Shown one piece after another: positions 1 through 6,350 of a DNA stretch of 11,817 bases. The notes beneath the pieces are model-generated. The model had not been told where the DNA came from. It searched no databases and saw nothing but the letters and a program-made list of their open reading frames with translations. The translations under genes and the position numbers were made by a program. The stretch spans positions 1 to 11,817 of the forward strand of contig JAZGBC010000075.1 of the NCBI GenBank assembly GCA_036444495.1. The letters run 5' to 3'. Position 1 is the stretch's first letter. Each line of letters begins with the position of its first letter. The DNA comes from JAZGBC01 sp036444495. GTDB lineage: Bacteria; Pseudomonadota; Alphaproteobacteria; Kiloniellales; J153.

Positions 1-651
1 GAGACCACGATCATCGACGGCGCCGGCAAGAAGAAGGAGATCGAGGGCCGCTGCGGACAGATCCGGGCGCAGATCGACGAGACGTCCTCGGATTACGACC
101 GGGAGAAGCTGCAAGAACGTCTGGCCAAGCTGGCCGGCGGCGTCGCGGTGATCCGGGTCGGCGGCGCGACCGAGATCGAGGTCAAGGACCGCAAGGACCG
201 GGTCGAGGACGCGATGAACGCGACCCGCGCCGCGGTCGAGGAAGGCGTCGTGATCGGCGGCGGCGTGGCACTGCTCAACGCGGCCAAGGCGCTCAAGAAG
301 CTGGAGCCGGACAACAACGACCAGAAGGTTGGCGTCGAAATCGTGCGCCGCGCGCTTCAGGCTCCGGTGCGGCAGATCGCCGAGAACGCCGGCGTCGAAG
401 GCTCGGTCGTAGTCGGCAAGCTGCTCGAGTCCAAGGATCTCAACAAGGGCTTCGACGCCCAAGAGGGCAAGTACGTCGACATGTTCAAGGCCGGGATCAT
501 CGACCCGACCAAGGTGGTGCGTATCGCGCTGCAGGACGCGGCGTCGGTCGCGGGCCTCTTGATCACCACCGAGGCCATGGTCGCGGAGAAGCCCGAGAAG
601 AAGGATTCGGCCATGCCGCCGGCCCCCGACATGGGCGGCATGGGCTTCTAA
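1..651 (+). CDS. groEL: Chaperonin GroEL (60 kDa Hsp60), 3' part only
   Basis: The gene is open at the left window edge; 216 C-terminal residues and the TAA stop are visible. GroEL forms the cytoplasmic double-ring chamber that refolds proteins with GroES using ATP. Landmarks match the family closely: SDYDREKLQERLAKLAGG in the early part, RVEDA (local D70, equivalent to the ATP-hydrolysing Asp398 of E. coli GroEL), the glycine triplet of EGVVIGGGVALL, and GIIDPTKVVRIAL (local D168, equivalent to Asp495), followed by AASVAGLLITTEAMV. The tail is short, ending in a single MGGMGF instead of the long GGM repeats of E. coli. groES would be expected just upstream, outside the window. A strong terminator follows 32 bases after the stop, so this is the end of the transcript. 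Identity is certain; which paralogue it is in a multi-groEL genome cannot be told. Confidence 0.97.
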   Translation, partial: ETTIIDGAGKKKEIEGRCGQIRAQIDETSSDYDREKLQERLAKLAGGVAVIRVGGATEIEVKDRKDRVEDAMNATRAAVEEGVVIGGGVALLNAAKALKKLEPDNNDQKVGVEIVRRALQAPVRQIAENAGVEGSVVVGKLLESKDLNKGFDAQEGKYVDMFKAGIIDPTKVVRIALQDAASVAGLLITTEAMVAEKPEKKDSAMPPAPDMGGMGF

Positions 652-683
652 GGCTCCGAACAAACACGAATTCTGCCCTTGCA

Positions 684-717
684 GGGCCGCGGTTCATCGC
701 CGCGGCCCTTTTTCTTT
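684..717 (+). terminator. Rho-independent terminator after groEL
   Basis: A perfect 9-bp stem, GGGCCGCGG (684-692) pairing with CCGCGGCCC (700-708), encloses a 7-nt loop TTCATCG and is followed directly by the T-rich run TTTTTCTTT (709-717). It lies 32 bases past the groEL stop, so it should end the groESL transcript and insulate the following segment. Confidence 0.93.
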
Positions 718-745
718 GTGCTTGCTAAGGGGCACTAGGTCCGGG

Positions 746-819
746 CCTCGTCTTTCGACAGGCTCAAGATGAGGCCCTCATCCCGAGCTTCCTCATCCTG
801 AGCTTGTCGAAGGACGAGG
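746..819. repeat. Imperfect inverted repeat, 29-nt arms (intergenic repeat of TTCGACAAGCTCAGGATGAGG type)
   Basis: The left arm at 746-774 reads CCTCGTCTTTCGACAGGCTC then AAGATGAGG. The right arm at 791-819 is its reverse complement with 26 of 29 positions matching. The 16-nt centre could form the loop of a long hairpin in RNA. This type of intergenic palindrome is, from memory, dispersed in many copies in alphaproteobacterial genomes. It lies between the groEL terminator and the start of a low-GC segment. It carries no coding signal; the short frames across it are by-products of the repeat. Copy number in the genome cannot be judged from one window. Confidence 0.8.
776..805. repeat. 15-nt tandem direct repeat inside the palindrome
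   Basis: CCTCATCCCGAGCTT (776-790) is followed without a gap by CCTCATCCTGAGCTT (791-805), with 14 of 15 bases identical. The second unit is the beginning of the right arm of the inverted repeat and the first fills its loop. This looks like a local slippage duplication of one arm's end. Confidence 0.75.
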
Positions 820-924
820 GACGAAGTATGAGGGCCGGCCGTATTTGGAAAGGAGGCGCGCCACAATCGCGCCACTTTGCCCGGGCAGATTCCCCCACGG
901 GTTGAAACGGCGGGGGACTAACCC

Positions 925-2523
925 ATGGCGGTCCGGGCGGCACTCTTCGTGACGGCGTGCGTCGCGCTGGCGCTGGTCCCCGTCGCGGCCACCCCAGTGC
1001 GCGCGGCAGGGGACGGCCCCTATCCCGTCTGGTGGTCGGATGAGTTGGAGTTGGAAAGTCTCGATCGGGTTGAGGCGCGGCTGCGGCGCGATTTGTGGCC
1101 GGACTCCACCGAGGGTATGGAACTTTATGTCGGCGGTGGTCCGGACGGCCAACAAGCGCAGGCACGCGACTGCGACTCTCTCCTCAAATTGAGCGAGGCC
1201 GGCTATCAAGGCCTTGGCAATCCAAACATCAAGGTGCAACTGCTCAATTTAGCCTATTGCCGGGCCATCGCCTTGCTCGGACAGGCCAAGCCGGCGCGTG
1301 TGAGCTACCTGCGTGCTCTCAGGATGAATGCGGGGGCGCTCGACTATCTGCCCGCCCAGGTGAATCTCTATGCCTCCTGCGAGTTCGTCTGCTACGCGGT
1401 CGAGGCCAACGAGCGCGGCATTCCGTTCACCAAATTCGAAACGCCTCTGGTTGTTGACGTAAGGAGCAGCGACGAAATGCTCGTTTGGACTACCGGCTCG
1501 ATGGTGATCCTTACCATCGTGGGGCGCGGCGATTTCACCGCGGACGGTGTGGACGACATGCTGCTGCTGGCAAACGGCGGTGCAACCGAAGGCACCTATG
1601 GCGCTTCCAGTCTCTATCTCATGACCCGGGATGCGCCCGGCGCCGTCTTGCGCGTGATCGATGCCGAGCGGGAGCTGTGCCCCGATTATAATTGTCATCC
1701 CTTTCCGCCCGACATCGCCGCGTATCGGGACTCCTCGCCGCCGCCCTCACCCGCCGACATAGGTGGTTCCCCGGGGCCGCCGCAGCCAGGCTCAACGGCA
1801 ATAGGGGATACCCCACCCTATCCCGTGTGGTGGTCTCCTGGTTACGGCATCCGAAGCTTGGACGAAATTGGTGCCTGGCTGAGGCGCGACATATGGGCCG
1901 GTTTCGATCATGGGCTGCGGCTAATCAAGGGACCAATCGACAGCTACACCGAAGCGGAGGCGAGGACTTGTGACGAACTGGAGGCGCTGACTCAAGCGGG
2001 CTATGGCGTTCGCCCGGGTTGGCATCACGTGTTGCAATCGAATTATCTGCTCGATTGCCGGACCGTCGCGCTGTTCGGAACGGCCCAGCCGTCACGCGAA
2101 AGTTTCTTGAGAGACTTCGTCATTAGCCAGGAGAGCAGCCGCGATTTGCTCCGGGCGTTGGGGCTCGTTGTCGGGGGCGGGGTTTCGTCTCGGAACGGCG
2201 AGATGCTTCTGACCAGGGGGCTGGGAAAGCTCCTCGTCGTCGATCTGATTCGTGCCGCGAGCGGCGATGCGGATATTTGGGCCGATAAGGGGCGGGTGTT
2301 GCTAAGGGTCGAGGCGCGCGGTGATTTCACCGGCGACGGCATCGAGGACTTGCTGTTTTCGGCTGGGACTAGGCGGTCAAGGTATCGGCCTAAAATCAGC
2401 GATCTATGTCTCGTAACCCGCGAGGCGACGGGCGCTCCGCTGCGTATGATCGAGGTGGCGCCCTATTCCTGCCGCGAGCCGGGAAAATATGGCAGGCCAG
2501 CGGATGACAATGATTCGGACTAG
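925..2523 (+). CDS. Secreted protein of unknown function with two tandem homologous domains
   Basis: This 532-residue protein is not one I can name. It starts at ATG 925 with a GGGGGA purine stretch about 8 bases upstream. Residues 1-27 form a typical Sec signal peptide (Arg4, hydrophobic core, then PVRA before the predicted cut), so the mature protein should be periplasmic or exported. The rest is a duplication: unit 1 runs from Y33 to about 265 and unit 2 from Y299 to about 525, joined by a Pro/Ser-rich linker (about 266-298). Each unit starts with YPVWWS. It continues with a slD...LRRD-W segment, R-CD-L--L--AGY and a CR-xALxGxAxPxR-S-LR segment. It ends with GDFTxDGxxDxLL (G202 and G466), an acidic DxDG-like loop reminiscent of FG-GAP or Ca-binding repeats, and L-TR-A-GA-LR. 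Paired cysteines may form disulfides. It is convergent with a lysozyme gene only 18 bases away; a role as antagonist or partner is a guess. Confidence 0.85.
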   Translation: MAVRAALFVTACVALALVPVAATPVRAAGDGPYPVWWSDELELESLDRVEARLRRDLWPDSTEGMELYVGGGPDGQQAQARDCDSLLKLSEAGYQGLGNPNIKVQLLNLAYCRAIALLGQAKPARVSYLRALRMNAGALDYLPAQVNLYASCEFVCYAVEANERGIPFTKFETPLVVDVRSSDEMLVWTTGSMVILTIVGRGDFTADGVDDMLLLANGGATEGTYGASSLYLMTRDAPGAVLRVIDAERELCPDYNCHPFPPDIAAYRDSSPPPSPADIGGSPGPPQPGSTAIGDTPPYPVWWSPGYGIRSLDEIGAWLRRDIWAGFDHGLRLIKGPIDSYTEAEARTCDELEALTQAGYGVRPGWHHVLQSNYLLDCRTVALFGTAQPSRESFLRDFVISQESSRDLLRALGLVVGGGVSSRNGEMLLTRGLGKLLVVDLIRAASGDADIWADKGRVLLRVEARGDFTGDGIEDLLFSAGTRRSRYRPKISDLCLVTREATGAPLRMIEVAPYSCREPGKYGRPADDNDSD

Positions 2524-2541
2524 GCCGAAACGGGAGCTCAT

Positions 2542-3468
2542 TCACTGCAATTGAATCTTGATCTTCTTCGGCCGGCAGGCTGGGTCGATAAAGAAGGGCT
2601 CCTGCTTCGCGGCCTGCTCGAACCACTGACGGACAATTTGGTTACGGGAAGCTGAGACTGTCGAGCGACTCGATTCGTTTGCCGCTATCCGCCAGTCTCT
2701 CCGGCGTACCGTTGGGTTAAACACTTTAAATATTGTCAGTAGATTTGGCAGTCCGAGCGTGTAAATCATATCGAGCAGGCCCATCTTAGCCGTCACTGGA
2801 AATGTGTCGAACTCGCGAAAGAAATCTTGCTTTTTGAGTTCTTCAATGAAGACTCGCGCGTCTCCCCATGCTTTGGCGATGGCGTCGGCTTCCGAGATTT
2901 CAATCGAAGTCAGCGGCTCAAATACGGTATGCCGGCTACCGGCCAGGCCCGAGTTTTTCACTTTGTTGAAAGCGTTGATGATGTGGTTCTTATGCGCGGA
3001 CTTATTCGTGCCGCGTTCGACAAAGGGCAATCCCTCGGCCTCCTGTGAATTTTCCAAGAGTGTGCCAATCCCCACAGTCACATAGCCTTTCTTGTCGAGA
3101 TACATATACGGGACGAAAAGCTCGTTATCTGCATCCTTGAGATGCTGGATGAACGCCCCTTCGTTGATGCCCGGCGTCATCGGATGGGTAACCGGCTCAT
3201 TCCGGTGGATATCCTTTCCTTGCGGATCCTGGAGAATGCACCCCGTGTAGCGCTCGACCAGCACGGAGCCACTTTTACCGGGATCGTTGGCCCAGCCGGC
3301 GCGGCCTGACTTGACGAGGTTTTGGACGATCTTAGGCAGCGCCTTTACGGCCGTCTGCTGGATTTTCTTTTCCAAGTTCTTACGGAACTTGGCGGCCTGG
3401 GCCCTGTTGCCGGTCAGCTTGGCGATCGAGCGCTCTACCTCGCGCATCTTCTGGTCGAACCTGCCCAT
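2542..3468 (-). CDS. GH24-type (T4-like) lysozyme without signal peptide
   Basis: This 308-residue protein contains the T4 lysozyme active-site signature. E116 lies 9 residues before D125 in YLDKKGYVTVGIG, and T131 lies 6 after it, the spacing of Glu11, Asp20 and Thr26 in T4 lysozyme. GIGTLL replaces the phage GIGHLL. Further on, MGLLDMIYTLG (230-239) and DWRIAAN...ASRNQIVRQWF (258-283) fit the later helices of the family. Such enzymes cleave the MurNAc-GlcNAc bond of peptidoglycan. The first 100 residues are a Lys/Arg/Gln-rich helical region I do not recognise. There is no signal peptide or membrane segment, so export would need a holin, a contractile injection or type VI system, or lysis. 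The start is fixed by a perfect AGGAGG 6 bases upstream. Low GC beside the very GC-rich helicase gene suggests phage or horizontal origin. A secreted effector is the main alternative to a phage endolysin. Confidence 0.82.
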   Translation of the reverse strand: MGRFDQKMREVERSIAKLTGNRAQAAKFRKNLEKKIQQTAVKALPKIVQNLVKSGRAGWANDPGKSGSVLVERYTGCILQDPQGKDIHRNEPVTHPMTPGINEGAFIQHLKDADNELFVPYMYLDKKGYVTVGIGTLLENSQEAEGLPFVERGTNKSAHKNHIINAFNKVKNSGLAGSRHTVFEPLTSIEISEADAIAKAWGDARVFIEELKKQDFFREFDTFPVTAKMGLLDMIYTLGLPNLLTIFKVFNPTVRRRDWRIAANESSRSTVSASRNQIVRQWFEQAAKQEPFFIDPACRPKKIKIQLQ

Positions 3469-3474
3469 AAGCGC

Positions 3475-3480
3475 CCTCCT
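3475..3480 (-). promoter_or_regulatory. Shine-Dalgarno site of the lysozyme gene
   Basis: CCTCCT on the plus strand reads AGGAGG on the minus strand, 6 bases before the ATG at 3468. It is the strongest ribosome binding site in the window and fixes the start. The 86 bases between the helicase stop and this ATG hold no terminator with a T-run and only a very weak promoter-like pair, so read-through from the operon is possible. Confidence 0.8.
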
Positions 3481-3554
3481 GGCTTGGGTCTTCCGCTAGG
3501 CCCAATCTGCGCCCCGCCTGGGCCGGATTCAATCCCCTGGCGTGTGGAAGTTGC

Positions 3555-6350
3555 TCAGAAAGTTCCCAAAAACCCCCCGACCTCCCGCACCACCTCCGCC
3601 AACCCTGCGCGGCGCACCTCGACGCCGTCGGGAAAGGCGCCGGAGAGGCGGCTCGGCATCATGGGGTCGAGCAGGACGAAGACGCCGCGGTCGTCGGCGC
3701 GGCGGATCAGGCGGCCATAGGCCTGCTTCAGGCGCAGGCGCGTGATCTGGTCGTCGTAGTGGCGCCCGCCGAAGGCGGCGCGGCGCACGCGGTGGCGGAT
3801 GTCGGGGCGCGCCCAGGGCACGCGGTCGAAGACGATGAGCCGGAGCGCCCGGCCCGGCACGTCCACCCCGTCGCGCACCGCGTCGGTGCCCAGCAGGCAG
3901 GAGTCCGCCTCGGCGCGGAAGATGTCCACCAGCGTTGCCGTGTCCATGCCGTCCACGTGCTGGGCGTAGAGCGACAGCCCGGCACGCTCCAGCGCCGCGC
4001 CCATGCGCCCGTGCACGGCGCGCAGGCGGGCGATGGCGGTAAAGAGGCCGAGCGCCCCGCCGCCGGCGGCCAGGAACAGCTCGCGATAGGCCGCGGCCAC
4101 CTGGTCCATCTCGTCCTTGCGCACGTCGTTGACGACGAAGACCCGGGTCTGCTCTGGGTAGTCGAAGGGCGAGAGCAGGCCGGCCCGGATCGCCGGGTTG
4201 GGCAGGTGCGCCGCGCCGCTGCGCCGCTCGGCCGCTTCCCAGTCGGCCTCCGCATCGCCGCTGCCGTCGGTCAGCGTGGCCGAGGTGATGACCGCGCCGT
4301 GGGCCTCGGCGAGCAGGGTCTCGGCGAAGGGGATCATGGGGTCGATCCAGTGGCGGTAGAGGCCGACGTCGAGATCGCGCCCGTCGCTGCGCTCCACCGC
4401 CAGCCAGTCCACGAATTCCGGCGGCGCGTCGTGGGGCAGCGAGTCCAGCATGGCGCGCCAGGCCTTGAGCTGCAGGGTGGCGCGGCGCTCGATGCCGCGG
4501 CAGGTCGCCTCGATGCGCCGCCGCGTCTCGCTTTCGAGCGACTCGGCCTCCTCGTCCAGGCGCGCGGCCAGGCCCTTGCGCAGGGCGTTCAGCGGCTCCA
4601 GCAGGCGATTGAGCGCCAGCGCCAGCTTGGCCGCCGCCTCCAGCAACTCGCCCTCCACGGGCCGGGCGTCCACCTCCAGGCCGTAGGGGCTCTGGGCGTT
4701 GGGCGCGCGGGCGTAGACCTGTGCCCGCAGCAGGTGGAGAAACGTCTCGCAAGGGCCCTGCGGCGCGTCCCCGGCCAGGCGCTGCTGCCAGCCCTCGCCC
4801 GGCAGGCCGCGCGCCGCGCGCAGGGTCTTGTCGAGCAGCGCCTGCATCTCCGGGTCGCCGAAGACCAGGTCCTCGACGCGGCGCTGCAGGCCCCGGTTGC
4901 GGCCGCCGCGGCGCGTGCGTGCCTCCGCGCCCAGAAGCCAGCGCCTGAGCGCATAGGTCTCCTGGCCCGAGAGATGGGCGGCGAAGGCGCTGTCGGCGGC
5001 GCTGAACAGGTGGTGCCCCTCGTCGAAGACATAGCGCGTCGGGAGCTGGCCCTCCTCGGACGTGCCCAACGCCGCCTGGATCATGACCAGCGCGTGGTTG
5101 GCGACCACGAGGTCGGCGTGGCGCGCGCGCCGGATGCCACGCTCGATGAAGCAGCGGCCATAGTGCGGGCAGGCGGAATAGATGCACTCGCCGCGCCGGT
5201 CGGTCAGGCCCAGGCTGCGCCCGCGCCCTACCAGATCGGGCAGCCAGCCGGGGAAGTCGCCGCCCACCATGTCGCCGTCGCGCGTGCGCGCGGTCCAGCG
5301 CGCCATGAGGCCGACGGCCAGCGCATCGCCCGGGCGCGCGCTCAGCCCGTCCACGGCCTCTTCCAGGTTCAGCAGGCAGAGGTAGTTTTCCCGCCCCTTG
5401 CGCACCACGACGCGCTTGGCCTTCTCCCTGGGCGTGGGGCAGAGCTTGTCCAGCTCGCCGTCGATCTGGTGCTGCAGGTTGCGCGTGAAGGTGGAGATCC
5501 AGACCGGCCCGTGGTTCTTCTCGGCCCAGAGGCTGGCCGGCGCCAGGTAGGCCAGCGTCTTGCCGATGCCCGTGCCGGCCTCGGCCAGCACCAGGCGCGG
5601 CTCGCCGGCGCGTTCCCTTGGGGCAAAAGCCTGACTGACGGCGGAGGCGTAGTCGGCCTGCTGCGGCCGGGGTTCGGCCTCGTTGCCCAACAGCTCCGCC
5701 AGGCGCGCCCGGGCCTCGCCCGCGCTGACCGGCTCCTGTCCCGGCGGGGCGGCGGGGGCCTGATCGCTCCAGGCCGCCAGGCGCTCCCAGACCGCCAGCC
5801 CGCCGCGCCGCCGCGCGCGCCCCTTGTCCGGGGCCGGTACCGGGGCGCCGAGCGCGTCCAGGACGAAGGGACCCCAGGGCCAGCCGCCCCGTTCCATGAC
5901 CCGGGCGATGGCGGCGGCGTCCCGGTCCCAGTCACGGCCCGCGGTGAGTTCGCTCAGCAGGGTCCGGGCGGCCGTGCGCAGGCTGGAGACGGCGGCGGCC
6001 AGGTCCGCCGGCTCGGGCAGGCCGAGCGCCGCGGCCAGGCCCCGGGGCGTCGGGGTGCAGAAGACGGCCGGGCGCACGAAGGCGAAAAGCTCGAGCAGGT
6101 CGAAGGCCTCGAAGGGGGCCGCAGCCAGGCGCCGGGCGCTGGCCCGCGCGTGGCACAGCAGGGGCGCCTCGGCCCGCGCCCGCGCCGCGGCCTCGGCCGG
6201 CGAGAGGTGCAGCACCTCCCCCTCGGTGCTCAGCCAGACCGCTTCGCTGAGCCCCGCGGCGAGCACGGGCGCGGCGGGCAGTGTTACGCCCTTGGCCGCG
6301 CTGGCGGTCGTGCGGGACTTGGCTTTGGCGGGTGCCGCGGCGCCGGTCAT
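3555..6350 (-). CDS. DinG-like ATP-dependent DNA helicase (XPD/Rad3 family, iron-sulfur)
   Basis: This 931-residue superfamily 2 helicase probably unwinds damaged or R-loop DNA 5' to 3' in the cytoplasm. Motifs in order: Walker A AEAGTGIGKT (256-265); motif Ia ISTFTRNLQHQ (285-295); four cysteines for a [4Fe-4S] cluster (C325, C389, C394, C400, the last three with exactly the C-x4-C-x5-C spacing of E. coli DinG); VVANHALV (415-422); the DEAH-type box DEGH (443-446); ITSATLT (688-694); and motif VI QAYGRLIRR (876-884). The N-terminal 240 residues lie outside the helicase core. HARASARRL and FDLLELFAFVRP...PTPRGLAAALGL recall the later part of a DEDDh exonuclease fold, but I see no intact catalytic acidic set, so it is probably a degenerate exonuclease domain. 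The start ATG overlaps the stop of the upstream PEP mutase-like gene as ATGA and has no clear ribosome binding site, implying translational coupling. The link of a repair helicase to metabolic genes is unexplained. Confidence 0.93.
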   Translation of the reverse strand: MTGAAAPAKAKSRTTASAAKGVTLPAAPVLAAGLSEAVWLSTEGEVLHLSPAEAAARARAEAPLLCHARASARRLAAAPFEAFDLLELFAFVRPAVFCTPTPRGLAAALGLPEPADLAAAVSSLRTAARTLLSELTAGRDWDRDAAAIARVMERGGWPWGPFVLDALGAPVPAPDKGRARRRGGLAVWERLAAWSDQAPAAPPGQEPVSAGEARARLAELLGNEAEPRPQQADYASAVSQAFAPRERAGEPRLVLAEAGTGIGKTLAYLAPASLWAEKNHGPVWISTFTRNLQHQIDGELDKLCPTPREKAKRVVVRKGRENYLCLLNLEEAVDGLSARPGDALAVGLMARWTARTRDGDMVGGDFPGWLPDLVGRGRSLGLTDRRGECIYSACPHYGRCFIERGIRRARHADLVVANHALVMIQAALGTSEEGQLPTRYVFDEGHHLFSAADSAFAAHLSGQETYALRRWLLGAEARTRRGGRNRGLQRRVEDLVFGDPEMQALLDKTLRAARGLPGEGWQQRLAGDAPQGPCETFLHLLRAQVYARAPNAQSPYGLEVDARPVEGELLEAAAKLALALNRLLEPLNALRKGLAARLDEEAESLESETRRRIEATCRGIERRATLQLKAWRAMLDSLPHDAPPEFVDWLAVERSDGRDLDVGLYRHWIDPMIPFAETLLAEAHGAVITSATLTDGSGDAEADWEAAERRSGAAHLPNPAIRAGLLSPFDYPEQTRVFVVNDVRKDEMDQVAAAYRELFLAAGGGALGLFTAIARLRAVHGRMGAALERAGLSLYAQHVDGMDTATLVDIFRAEADSCLLGTDAVRDGVDVPGRALRLIVFDRVPWARPDIRHRVRRAAFGGRHYDDQITRLRLKQAYGRLIRRADDRGVFVLLDPMMPSRLSGAFPDGVEVRRAGLAEVVREVGGFLGTF

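Larger units (their letters stand above)
718..3480. other. Lower-GC segment, probably acquired DNA
   Basis: Between the groEL terminator and the helicase gene the base composition drops. Sampled 60-base lines inside the segment are about 47-58 percent GC, while a sampled line of the helicase gene (3841-3900) is about 82 percent. The segment contains the palindromic repeat, a secreted protein of unknown function, and a phage-type lysozyme facing it. No integrase, transposase, tRNA or target-site duplication is visible, so the mode of entry is unknown. The borders are approximate. Confidence 0.5.

Noticed and set aside
855..873. Hairpin GGCGCG-CCACAAT-CGCGCC upstream of the tandem-domain gene
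   Set aside because: A 6-bp stem in GC-rich DNA without a T-run or a clear relation to the start site; expected by chance.
949..960. Lipobox-like VTAC in the signal peptide of the tandem-domain protein (Cys12)
   Set aside because: The cysteine sits in the middle of the hydrophobic core, with more hydrophobic residues after it and a good AxA-like cut site at residue 27, so a lipoprotein is unlikely.
3529..5187. Minus-strand open frame of 552 codons in another frame of the helicase gene
   Set aside because: The product is almost only Arg, Pro, Ala and Gly; it is a GC-driven shadow of the true frame.
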